Positions 1 through 10,790 of a stretch of DNA of 64,000 bases are shown here, one piece after another. The notes beneath the pieces were generated by a model that saw nothing but the letters and a program-made list of their open reading frames with translations, did no database searches and was not told where the DNA came from. The stretch is from Clarkia xantiana subsp. parviflora. Lineage: Eukaryota; Streptophyta; Magnoliopsida; Myrtales; Onagraceae. The stretch is taken from assembly GCA_036873135.1 (NCBI GenBank), contig JAPTYO010000059.1, forward strand, positions 7,495,066 to 7,559,065, written 5' to 3'. The position numbers and the translations under genes are program-made. Positions within the stretch are counted from its first letter, which is position 1, and each line of letters begins with the position of its first letter.

Positions 1-629
1 TAATATTATGTTAACCTTATTTTGTATTGGGTAGAGCAATATCAAAGGCCCCAAAGAGAGAAGTTATTAAATGTAGTATATGATTGTGGTCTAATGCCTT
101 CTTTCATAAGTTCGATTTATGGGACAGTTGGTTAAGGCGTATGTCTTATAATTAACATTGTATCAAAGCACACGGGATCGATCCCCGCAGATGCGGTTTT
201 AAATGAAAAAAAAAAATGTTAATTCCTATTAAATTGAGTTTGAAGCCCATTATGTTATTAAAGACCCAATTGAGGTCGGCCGAGGTGGCCGGACTTCAAA
301 CTCTGGCTCGAATGAGGTCAACGGCCAAGGTGACTGGAGGAAGTTTGTTGATATAGTATAAAAGTGGTAGCATGATGCCTTCACCCACAAGTTGGCTTCC
401 AACTCGACCCGAACGAGGTCAAATACCGAGGTGGCAGGATGATGTTTATTGATATAGTATAAGAGTGTAGCCTGATACATTCATCCACAAATTCGGACTT
501 ATGAGACAGTTATTATTAACATTAAACAAATAGAGCTTTATTCAAATATATACTCCCTTTAGGAATCCACAATCTCTGCGAGACTTTGCAAGTTGTGATT
601 GGGTGTTACTTTTTGTCACTCAACAATAA
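1..629. other. intergenic DNA left of solo LTR
   Basis: No gene is supported here. Short stretches around 75-125, 365-400 and 470-510 resemble one another (each reads roughly gatgcctt..c.ca.aagtt.g), which points to decayed repeated DNA. The open frame at 250-480 on the minus strand matches nothing I know and is probably chance. Confidence 0.5.
112..215 (+). repeat. possible tRNA-derived SINE fragment
   Basis: A Pol III A-box-like stretch (agttggttaaggcg, about 127-140) is followed by a B-box-like stretch (gggatcgatcccc, about 175-187) and then an A-rich tail (about 204-216). This order fits a tRNA-related SINE. No clear target duplication was found and the tRNA fold is poor, so this is tentative. 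Confidence 0.35.
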
Positions 630-1490
630 TGTTGCGTCCGGATGAATTAAGTCGTGGGGACGCGTCTATTTGCGTGGTGGTGCGGGCTTTTGCAACCCTT
701 CCGTTGGGAGGAGGTTGGGCCACTGACGAGTGTTCAGGCTTGCTCCCGTACGAAGTCTGTGTCTCGGTATGGCTATGACCCGGTAAGGCTGTGACCCGGT
801 ACGGTTGAGACTCGGTAAGGTTGTGACTCGGTATGGTTGTGACCCGGTAAGGTTGAGACTCGGTAAGGTTGTGACTCGGTATGGTTGTGACCCGGTAAGG
901 TTGTGACCCGGTAAGGTTAAGACTCGGTAAGGTTTTGACTTGAACGTCGGATCCTGCACAAAGGACCAATGCTAGCACGGAGAGGGGGGGTGGTGCTAGC
1001 GGAGCCCTCTCCGATGCTTAAGTCACTATTGTGGCAAAAAGGTAATTTCTAGAGAGAGAGAGAATTTCTAAAGAGAAGTCAGAGCTCAAAATACCAAAGT
1101 TGGGCAAATGAGAGAATGTGTCAAAATGGGTGGCCAAGACCTCCTATTTATAGGCTTTCTTGGGACCGGATCCGGTTTTAGAGCGGTTTGATGACGGTTT
1201 AAGATCATGCGGTAACCGTCATCCATATTGGTAATGTGCGAACTTGACTTCTCTACACGCAACGGTAATCGCGGATACGGTAGTCGCGCGATACCCGTAA
1301 GGTAATCCGGACCTCGTCGAATTTGGGCAATTCGGCGAGGTCCGGATTGCCGCGCAACCCGGACGCGCGTAAAGGCGCTCCCGGACCGTTTTGATACCGT
1401 GGGAGGTGTTTTTAAACCGAGATGTAATTTTCGACATGTTTACGAGGCCCGAAATGTAAACACGAACCCGAATTGGACATTTATCCATCA
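630..1490 (-). mobile_element. solo LTR, Tat-type Ty3/gypsy
   Basis: On the minus strand this 861-bp sequence begins TGATGGATAA and ends CGCAACA. It is flanked by a perfect 5-bp target duplication, aataa at 625-629 and 1491-1495. No polypurine tract or primer site adjoins either end, so it is a solo LTR left by recombination between the two LTRs of an element. It has a TATA-like cctataaatag about 340 bp upstream of the LTR 3' end. The stretch gcatcggagagggctcc is shared with the other gypsy LTRs in the window (32376-33089, 39045 onward, 62695-63333, and the GE1 and GE2 LTRs). Confidence 0.9.
770..945 (-). repeat. 20-bp-scale minisatellite inside the solo LTR
   Basis: Imperfect tandem copies of a unit like gactcggtaaggttgt alternating with gacccggtaaggttgt run for about 175 bp. 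They sit between the conserved tgcagga motif and the LTR end, where related LTRs in this window carry different sequence. Confidence 0.85.
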
Positions 1491-1495
1491 AATAA

Positions 1496-2748
1496 TCTCT
1501 TCATTTACAAGAAAATATCATTATTAACATAAATAAACTTCAAAATTCTTCTAAAAGTTAAATGCTGGTTACGTTTATTGCTTACACGATAAGCAATTAC
1601 ATAAACGCATAGCACATATTAGTGATTAGTAATGGTTAAATCAAGTATTGATTATAATTTATGGGAGATGTAAAACCTCTATAAAGTTCACACGTTGGCT
1701 TTTAGACCGTAAGTTTATTGAGTAGTAGAGAACATTTTCCTTGTATAATAAGTATAGTTTATTTATAAATCCGATTATATATATATATATATGCAACTGC
1801 CGGACAATGTAGCTCACAAATATTGAATATCAGAATATGTACCATCAGTATGGAGAGAAACAATGAATAAACTAGTTATAAATTGCTAAAAAGAACCTCA
1901 AAGTTCACCATAACATCAAAAACCGTCACGTCATTATATAGATCATAAAAAAAATGGACATGTAATATATATACCTTAAAAATCAACACTTAGTTACATC
2001 TGATTACAACCTAGTAACTCATCTTCCATAAATGGTTAATATCCATTTAAGTTGAGAACACCATACATGGAAATTAGGATTTTTCAATAAATTGACACTA
2101 TAATCGTAAAAACATAAAGAGAAGTGATAGACATTCCGAATTCGGAATGTAAAGAGTCTAATCTCTCTCTTAATGACATGGATGTAATATCCAACAAATT
2201 TAATGACACTTTTGTATGGAGATAGAAGTTGGAATGTTAATCATTTCCCAAACATAAAATAAATAGGGTTTTAAGTATTTTTAGTGTGTAGATTTAGTGT
2301 TTTTTTTCTTTCTAAAATCCTATTAGAATATGTGAATAGTTTGGTCGTATGAACCCTAGATAGCTAAAATTGAATGAACATTTTGGCCGGGTGAGCCCTA
2401 CATTGCTAAAATTGAACGCATTTTTTAGCCATGTAGGGTTTAGTTTAAGGTCCAATATTAATCATGTGAATTCACTAGTTCGTCTAATTTTAGTCCTCCA
2501 AAATGTTAACCCATTTTAACAGAAATTTAGAAGAAAGAAAACTCTAATTTATATTAACATAATAATACTTCTTTTTTTGTTTATACGATAGTGCTAATTT
2601 ATTGAAAATACTTAATTTTCATGTATGATGTTGTCGTTATGGAAAATGAATTAATTACTAGGTCATGATTATCTGTAATTAAGTGTTGATTCTTTAATGT
2701 AAATATATTACATTTCCAATTTGTATTAATCGGTCTATATGATATGAT
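1496..2748. other. AT-rich intergenic DNA
   Basis: No gene, RNA or clear repeat is recognised. The segment is AT-rich, with a short (ta)n run near 1779-1791. Confidence 0.5.
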
Positions 2749-2756
2749 GACATGGT

Positions 2757-3275
2757 TAGGGATGTTAACGGGGCGGGTCGGGGCGGGTTTCCGCAGCCCC
2801 GGACCCGCCCTGCGAGTCGGTTTAGCTAACCTGGGAAATTGTTCCTCCCGGGGCGAGGCAAAAATTCCGCGGGGCCCCGACCCGCCCCGGCGTGTGGATA
2901 AATTTTTTTTTTGCCAAATATTATATTGTATATAAATTCAGACCATAAATCTAACACCAATCAAATACAAACAACAAACACATCAAATTCATCACAAAAT
3001 ACAAATTCAAATCCAAACACCAAATTAACTAATCCTAATAATCTAAATATACATCTATTTATAATTTAGTCCATGTTATTTATATAGGTACTATATTAAC
3101 CATATTGTTTAGTAAATATTACATTATATTAACAGAAAAAAATAAAATATATACTAAAAAACTCGGGACGGGTCAACGGGGCCCCGCGGCCCTAGACCTG
3201 GGCCCGTCCCGCTCTGAACACGCATCGTGGGCCCGCTGACCGTCAGCGGGCCCCTGATACCCGTTATCATCCCTA
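2757..3275. mobile_element. non-autonomous hAT element
   Basis: A 519-bp element with terminal inverted repeats: the left end tagggatgttaacggg matches the reverse complement of the right end cccgttatcatcccta with one mismatch. It is flanked by an 8-bp duplication, gacatggt (2749-2756) and gacattgt (3276-3283), with one change. The ends are very GC-rich (gggcggg-type runs) and the middle is AT-rich. An 8-bp duplication and tagggatg-type ends are typical of hAT elements. No transposase is encoded. Confidence 0.85.
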
Positions 3276-3283
3276 GACATTGT

Positions 3284-3800
3284 GGTCTTTGACCATGTAA
3301 TAATTTCTCTAAACTTTTTAACATTAGAGCCGCTTAATTGATGCCAGAACTGATAATTGATTAATCAATCACAAAAATAAGCTAGTTCATCAACTTGGTT
3401 GGTTCATGCACTAGTTGTTTGTTCGGTTGTTCCTCTTACCTAAGGACTCTTGTTCAAATGAACTTAAAAGGCAATTCCAATTTCTAACCTTAAAATTTAG
3501 CTTATTATTAGGCAATCATTAAGTTTATATATATAAATTGTAAGAAGCGTCGCAAATCTTATAAGTAACTGATGTGTGAGTGTGACTTGAAGATATCCAC
3601 TGAATCGAACACATGCAAGATAAATGAATCCCGTAACTATTAGGACTAGGCATCTGCATATGGCACCCTAAAAAATCAAGTTTTTATTGCACTATTCATT
3701 AATTATAATTAAATGTACTATAGGTTTTCATCATTGTCCTTGTTGTTTATGTTAGAGTTAGGAAATTGGTAGTTAAGTGATGAATGATGATGATATGCAG
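3284..3800. other. AT-rich DNA upstream of the KNOX-like exon
   Basis: No coding sequence is recognised. If the exon at 3801 is real, this would be intron: it ends in a plausible acceptor (tgatatgcag, 3791-3800). No earlier KNOX exon was found in it. Confidence 0.4.
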
Positions 3801-3938
3801 GAGGCATACTGCGCAGCACTGAGTAAATTGAGAGAAGCAATAGAAGCACCTCACCAGGAATCCATGGCTTTCATCACAACCATGCACTCCCGCCTTCAGG
3901 ACATGGCCCCCACCTCTGCTGCTTCTCATCATCCTTAA
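3801..3938 (+). CDS. last exon of a KNATM-like (MEINOX-only KNOX) gene, partial
   Basis: After a good splice acceptor at 3791-3800, 45 codons run to a TAA at 3936-3938. The peptide begins EAYCAALSKLREAIEAP and continues through SMAFITTMHSRLQ. This resembles the second half of a KNOX2 domain, and the stop comes soon after it with no ELK or homeodomain, as in the KNATM class. KNATM proteins bind BELL-type homeodomain partners and modulate KNOX activity (family knowledge). No upstream exon was found in 3.8 kb, so the rest may lie beyond the window, be separated by the inserted hAT and LTR, or be lost. The exon converges with PYD1, whose stop is 299 bp away. Confidence 0.5.
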   Translation, partial: EAYCAALSKLREAIEAPHQESMAFITTMHSRLQDMAPTSAASHHP

Positions 3939-4236
3939 TTATCTATCATTTAACTTAATCTCACAAGTCAACTCTTGTCAATCAATCCAGTCATTATTAG
4001 ATTAGATAGATTGTATGGACTAATTAATGACCATGCTTAATTAGCAAGGGATTTGCATGATCCCCATCTCAAGTAACTTACTTGCACTTTTTATTTCCAG
4101 CATAATCACAAACTCCAACCTTACAATGATAATAATAATAATTGCATAAATAATGTTCATTTTCTTCTTACACAATAATGAAAGTCGAAATGTTGAGGAG
4201 TGGAAATAGTTGTGTTGATGTACATACATATTTCTT

Positions 4237-7200
4237 CTAGTTGGAAACCATGCTCTCGCTCTCCTTCACGAACCCATCCCCAGTCCAGTCCTTGTCCGAC
4301 TGCAACCCCTTCTTGATCGCCTTTCTCTGCTTGATCGCTTCTTGCTGCCGTCGCACTAGATCCATGTGGGTCGTGAAGTAGGGAAGTGAAGCCCTGACAA
4401 ACCAAACAAATGATCAAACCTCAAAGCACCATCACAAGAATACAGTGTATACTAAACACACCATCATAACTGTGCGATCAGGTCTGTGAACCTTGACTAG
4501 GTTCTGACCCAACCATGGGTCGGACACCCGCTAGGTCAACTGGACGTAGGGTTCAATTGAACTTGCTTAGAGACTAATTTTTAAATTAGGAATAAAAATT
4601 GGGGGACAAAACTGCGAAAAAAAACAAAAATTAGAGAGCTTGTGATACCTAACGGTCAAAGCTAACAGTCAACTAACGGATGCACCAAAAGTCTAACTAG
4701 GTTATGCATGTACCAAAAGATCCTTTAACCCTATCATAAAACAAGATAAGAATACAGTGAGATGCATAATATAAAATACCCTCTGAAATCTTCTATGGTC
4801 GAGAAATTATGCATCCGCATGAAATCTTTTAGCTCGGAGCAGAGTTTCTTGACAAGGGGGTAGCCGTGCATCATTACACCAGTGCATACCTACGAAACCA
4901 ACTAAATCTTCATCAACAAAGTAAAGTTGAGGTAGTAATAATGGATCAAGTAAAATTAGGATACTAATAGTGTGATTAAGCCAATTTGGTATCACAATTC
5001 AATGAAAAAGAGAAATCACCTGAACAGTATTTGCTCCAAGAAGAATGAACTCAGCAGCATCACCTCCTGTCTCAACGCCTCCAATACCAGACAGTGAGAG
5101 GTTGTTATTATCACCGAATTCAGACTTCATCATCTTTGCAATGTTCATCACTTTCCCAAGTGCAATAGGGTGAACTGCCTTGCAGGAATAGCCACCAGGA
5201 GTAGAGTACCTATTGGAGAAATCAATATGGTTAATGCCATATGACTACGAAATGATACAAAAAGCTGTTGTTGAGTTTGAGAAAAAGCAGACCCTTCAAC
5301 ACAAGGCTCGGGACGTAAAGACTCGAGGTTGATGCCCATAACACTCATGATTGTGTTAATAGCAGCTACCCCCTCACAACCTGAATTGAGCGCTACCCGA
5401 GCAGGCTGCATAAGAATCCCATCATTTATCAACTCATAAAAATGTCTTCATTCTGAACAAGTTTTGTTTTTCTTTTAATAAATAATAATTAGAGGATAAT
5501 GTCAAGATTGCATCACAATTCATTAAAAGTTGTAGTGTAACAAGCGAATAGGGTCTCCCCAACCATTATAGGCTTTATAAAGAATAATCAATTAATTTAA
5601 TACAAATTCAAACAGTGAATCCTGATTAGCTTGTTACATAGGTCATGTTGTATTACTGTAACTCTCTCTAAATGTAGTGAACAAATTCTACTCTTGAACA
5701 AAATGCTAACGATGGAACAATTAAGTCAACATTGGACAGTCAACAAATTGTTGAAGAATAGTGTTTAAGAATGTGAAGGCCGATTGGTCAAGTTATATGA
5801 AGAGATGAAAAAACATAGTACGGAGTTAACTCACCTGTGTTATGTCAGTAATATTGGGAGTCATCTTTGCCCAAACAGGTACGGTTGCTTTCTCATTGAT
5901 CCACCCGCAAACCTCTTCTAATAACCCACAATCCTGCCCAACAGCAGCACCCATTTTTCTTTCTGGCATCCCGTGAGGGCATGAGAAGTTCACTTCTATG
6001 GCATCCTAAAATGACCAATAAACCCAACTAAATTAGATTATAAACTGAACAACCAGTTCAAGCACTGACCTTTGTGTACATATTCGAGGCCCAAACTCTA
6101 ATCACAAATTTTTGTTGGGCATAAGAAATTAGATTCAGAAAGCAAGCTTACTATCCCAGTCTGCTCGACTCGGTCAATAAGTTCTTGCCAACCAGCTTTG
6201 TCATACTCCTCCATTATGGAAGCAATGAGAATACGATCAGGGTACTCTGCTTTCAGCTGCTTAAATTCTTTCAGCATTATCTCGAGGGGGCGATCACTGA
6301 TCAGTTCTATGTTCTGCCATCCTATGATCTGTCCTTTTGCAGAGCCATTGGTGGGTGCTGCTCGAAGCCGAGCGTATCTAGGAGTCACATTTATGACCTT
6401 TGCCGCATCAAGTGATACCTAAGATAAACACAATACTACAGCATTAATATTCCACCAAAGGACTACAAAAATCAGTGTAAATGTTTTACATATACCAAAA
6501 AAAGAAAAAATGGATCCACCAAATGCAGTGTTTCTATAGTAACCAATAAACCCAAGCTCTACAAGCCAATGCTAATCACTTTCCATAAGATAATGTTACA
6601 TTTTCAGCATCACAACATTTCCAGAGCTTAAAACCAAACAATGATCCTTTTTTAACTCACGAAAACTGCCTGATAAATCTGATCCAAAACTCAAAAATCA
6701 TATATAATCCTACTTATCAGCGGAAACAGTTTCTAGGGGCCATCATTCTCTTGATTCTGGAACTGTCCAAGTAAAATCAACATACACACCATACTGATAC
6801 TTGAAGCTTCTTCTTTTTCTTTTTTTTTTTTTTGGACAAAAACAAGAGCAGGATTTTATAAGAAATAAAAGACTAGCACAGTAGTTGAGAGACAACAAAC
6901 AACATCGTAGCTAGATCAATAAGTCATCGGAATTAGACTTTCGGGGTTATATGCAAAATCTAACTTAAAGTATGATTTTTTGGCATCAACCTGTAGTATG
7001 ATCACTCTCAATTCATAATACAAAAGTAAAGCAAATTTCATCAAACAAAAAAGGATTGTGGTTTTCAAAAGGCTGACAGCACAAAATCAAGAATCTCAAT
7101 GGGCAATATAGCTATAAACTCGCAATACCCAACGGTATCAGCAGCGAAACTACTCACAGTTTTGGCGATCACAGCTCCCCAGCCTTCATCAAACGCCCTC

Positions 7201-7430
7201 TTCATTACGGTGTAGTTGGTACCTGGCGGGCCCGACCCGATGACGAAGGGGTTAGGCATGTGGAGCCCATTGACAGTGACACTGAGATCAGGCTCGGCAC
7301 TACCCTCGGAAGCAAATACCTTGAACCCGACCCTAGCGGGACGAGGCGAGATCGGTCGGCAGCGACTCCGACCGAACTTCGACAGCGGGTTGCTGCCGCC
7401 CTTGATGTGGGTCATGCTCAGAGAAGCCAT
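4237..7430 (-). CDS. PYD1: dihydropyrimidine dehydrogenase (NADP+), plastid
   Basis: First enzyme of reductive pyrimidine breakdown, reducing uracil and thymine to dihydro forms with FMN and NADPH. Seven exons on the minus strand: 7158-7430, 6152-6418, 5835-6005, 5293-5405, 5020-5209, 4780-4889, 4237-4393. All introns are GT-AG and the total is 1281 nt, 426 aa, the length I recall for Arabidopsis PYD1. Residues 1 to about 45 are rich in Ser, Arg and Pro, as in a transit peptide. The flavin barrel starts at DLSVTVNGL and includes GSGPPGTNYT. The motif NFSCPHGMPER begins at Asn186; its Cys189 corresponds to the active-site Cys of mammalian DPD. As in plant homologues, the iron-sulfur domains of animal DPD are absent. 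The start is the first ATG of the open exon. No disabling change was seen. Confidence 0.96.
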
Positions 7431-8894
7431 TCGATCAACAACTGATTTTTCCCAACGGAGAAGCGGAGGAAGATGAACTGGATAGTAGATGAGAAGATGA
7501 ATCTGGATGGTTATAATCGCCGGAAACAGCGTGGAATTATGGGCAAGATTGCGTCTCTTAGTGAATGATGATTCTATTCAACGCCTTGGAGGGAATATTA
7601 TATTGATCGAGAGAAAATGGCATGTGGACAGATTGGATATGGATTGAGTATATTTATGCACCCGGTGCTCCGGTGACGTGCATTATTGAATCTCTTGGGA
7701 TCGCACCGCGCAGCTGCAACGGGACTCTTTAAAAGTATACATACTTTACACTTATTTTGATAAATATTTTATTTGTAATTTTACTCAAAATTTTGTATAA
7801 GAAATACTTCATTCTTTAAAAAATTCTGAAAATCAATATAAAAAATAACATAAAATACAAAAAATAAAAGTAAAACCAAAATAGTAATTTGAGTTAACTT
7901 TAAAAAAATATGTAATATATATATATATTAGAAACAATGATTTGTTAGAAATATATATAAAAAATTAAAACCGAATAATCACAATAATTATAAAAGTGAA
8001 TTTTGAGATTTTATTTTTGAATTTTTGAATTTAAATGGTAAAGTTTATATCGTAGAAAAAAAAGAGTTTTAAAAAAACACAAAAAAAAAACATTTCGGGG
8101 GCAAAAATGAAAATAAAATAATTACTTATAAGAGATAAAGTATAATACTCTTAAAATTGAAGGATTAAACAATAAATAAAATAATTGCTAAACAAAAATA
8201 ATGCATGAAAGCACCAATACTTTAAAATAATGTTAGACAAACCGGCTGGAACGTGGATTGATTTAATGTATTTATATATTCTCTAGGGAAATTGCATGCT
8301 GGTCTACGAACTGCAACGCAGTGAGATTTGACCCTAAACTTCTTTTTGACAAAATTTGTACCATAAACTTTAGTCCGAAGAAACTTATACTAATTTCGGA
8401 AATTGTAACTAAGGTTGGTTGGACCAACTGGTAAAGCGAGATGCCTTTCCAAGGGTTACCCGAAATCGAATTCCACTAGAAACGCCTCCTTAGGGAGAGT
8501 TTGAATCCTATCGTTCCCGACCTGAAATTACGGAAGCAATCTTGTATTATCAAGAAAGAAAAATAAAATCGAAAACGGTTATGTCAATAGTAGCTTTCTT
8601 TCATTATCTAAACAAATTAGATCGATTCATTTGGGGAAAAAAATCATTTCACCGCTATATATTTTTTTTTTCCGTCAATCCGCTATATTTTGATAGATAT
8701 ATATTAATGTGTAAGTGACAACAATAAGGTATGTAGATGTCGCTTCCAAATAAAAATATTTAATAAACTAAAATATAAAAAAAAATACAGAAAAATTTAT
8801 TAAAATTAGATAATATTAAAAAAATATGAATGGTATCTAAAAGATGTGAGTTTTTTTTTAAAGGACCCAAGAGTCCCGGATCCAATTACCCATC
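7431..8894. other. PYD1 upstream region and AT-rich intergenic DNA
   Basis: The first 200 bp left of the PYD1 start should hold its 5' untranslated region and promoter. No single TATA box can be chosen confidently. From about 7740 the DNA is very AT-rich with no gene. A short tRNA-like segment is listed separately at 8405-8560. The far end (8860-8899) is the target sequence of GE1. Confidence 0.5.
8405..8560 (+). repeat. possible tRNA-derived SINE
   Basis: An A-box-like stretch (ggaccaactggtaaagcga, about 8420-8438) and a B-box-like stretch (gaaatcgaattcc, about 8462-8474) are spaced as in tRNA-derived SINEs. They are followed by a non-tRNA body and an A-rich end (aagaaagaaaaataaaa). No target duplication was identified, so the borders are approximate. 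Confidence 0.45.
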
Positions 8895-8899
8895 CCATT

Positions 8900-9665
8900 T
8901 GTTGGATCACGGTTGGAACTCCGGTACGGTCTTGACGACGATCCGAACTCCTTCGCTCCACGTAATCCTGCAAGAGGGGAATAGACCGGGCGGTGACCCA
9001 GAATCCCTCTCCGATGCTTAAATGAGTATCTCAATTATCTCAATAAACTGGCAAGCAAGAGTATCAGTCTCGTAAAAAACGTATCGATCTGAGGTAACTT
9101 CTGCCCTTTTATAGGAGAAGAGCTACCTCAGTTACCTGGTGAACCGCTGGGGCAGTTAGCCCACGATCCCGCCTATCTCGGCCATGATCTCGCTTATCTC
9201 GGCCACGCTCCGCGTATCTTGGCCACGATCCCGCCTATCTCGGCCATGCTCCGCGTATCTTGGCCACGATCCCGCCTATCTCGGCCATGATCCCGCTTAT
9301 CTCGGCCACGCTCCGCGTATCTCGGCCTCATCCTCTGAAAGCAAGTCCCGACCAGTATCGGGGACTCCAGAGTTATCTCATTGTGTCACCACTCGGGGCC
9401 CCTCGTCATCGTGACAGGGCCAACATTCTCAGGGATTCATCATCGGGGCCTACTTAAAGGCATCTCATCGGGGCCTGCTTAAAGGCATCTCATCGCGAGC
9501 GCCCAGCTCGCCTATCGGGACCGACCTTGTCGGGACCTTTCACCATCGGGACTCCTTTTGTCGGGACCCTTCGCATTGGTCTTCTTGACCCCTTTTAGGG
9601 CTCAGTGGGCCTATTCACCGTTTACTCACCGTTAAAGGGCTTCACGGCTACAGCGGAACCCATCA
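8900..9665 (-). repeat. GE1 3' LTR
   Basis: 766 bp beginning TGATGGGTTCC and ending TCCAACA on the minus strand. A roughly 21-bp minisatellite (units like cacgatcccgcctatctcgg) occupies about 9165-9330. The short open frames in it are by-products of this repeat. Confidence 0.95.
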
Positions 9666-9849
9666 TTTGCCCCCAAGACATGAGGGACTTACAGTTCGTC
9701 GTGTCTTTCAACTCCCGACCTCTCGATATCGGTATCTGAGGCTTTTCCTTGACAAAATTCATTGACATGGATCTTCTCGTCCACGATTCCTCGATACCTC
9801 GAGGATAGTTGTCAAATCCAAGAAGACTCCTCGGTTACTCGGCCATTAA

Positions 9850-10329
9850 ATGCAGCAGGAGCGACAAAAGGACGCGGAGGCTCGGGACAATCTTGTCCTC
9901 GAGAAGAAGGCTCTGGAGCAGGAGATTGCTAAGGTTCCTGCCAAGCTGGTCGCGGCTGAGACCAAGGGCCGTGAGGACTATCGGGGCTCTGAGGACTTCT
10001 AAGCTGACGCGGTGAAATTCTGCACCGCGGAGGTGGAGAACAGCCTCTTCAACGCGGTCGAGGAGCTCCATCTGGAGTATGGCGACGCCATCAACTTCGA
10101 CAAGTCTGCGACTCTCGCTCCCTTTGCGAAGAGGTACTTCGCCCTCTCGGAGGAGAGTGATGAGGGGAACACTCCCGCGGGTGTTGAAGAAATGGCGGAG
10201 CTTCCAAGTGCCGATCCTCCGACAGTTGACCCCCCGATAATCGACCCTCCAGCAGCTGAACCTGTGGAGCCTTCTGCCACAGATCTCGTGGATCCTGCTC
10301 CCGCTGATGCCGACAAGGACCAAGCTTAA
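9850..10329 (+). pseudogene. antisense extra ORF (aORF) of GE1
   Basis: On the strand opposite to gag-pol, between pol and the 3' LTR, an ATG at 9850 opens 159 codons broken once by TAA at 10000-10002. The first part (MQQERQKDAEARDN, then KKALEQEIAKV) is Lys/Glu-rich and likely coiled coil. The second includes VENSLFNAVEELHLEYGD and ends in a Pro-rich tail. An antisense ORF here is a known trait of Tat-lineage elements such as Retand, and proteins of this sort are often annotated as putative gypsy-type transposon (Transposase_28). I infer a truncated remnant. GE2 has no equivalent. Confidence 0.7.
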
Positions 10330-10434
10330 ATGCTCTATCTTTATAGTCCTTGTAATTTTCCTTTCTTTATCGGGAACCTCGCAGATTTTATAATATCATA
10401 TCTTTTTCGGCTCCGATTTTCCGTTGCACTTCTC

Positions 10435-10790
10435 AAAGCGACTTAACTATGCCACTTAAGGCGAAACCTCGCCACTTAAGACATTTCAACACATCACTTA
10501 AGACGATTTATCCCACACCACTTAAGGCGATTTAATCGTGCCAACTAAGGCAACTCAATCTGCATCACCTAAGACGACTTAACCACTTGCACCACCTAAG
10601 GCGACTTAATATCGTGCACCACTTAAGGCGACTTTATATCGTGCACCACTTAAGGCGACTTTTTATCGTGCACCACTTAAGGCGACCTTCAACCCTTAGA
10701 ATAAATCTAAGAACCATGCATCACTTAAAACGACTTAACCACTTGCACCACCTAAGGAGACTTAATATCAAGCATGACATTTCTTCAAGT
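10435..10790 (-). repeat. GE1 3'-UTR minisatellite
   Basis: About a dozen imperfect copies of a 27-30-bp unit (like caccacttaaggcgacttaat on the plus strand) lie just after the pol stop. GE2 has about one copy of the same sequence at 46332-46352, so the array grew within this element or its ancestor. Confidence 0.9.

Noticed and set aside
616..978. Repeat protein with LTGSQPYRVTT motifs
   Set aside because: It is a translation of the 20-bp minisatellite inside the solo LTR, open in two frames at once.
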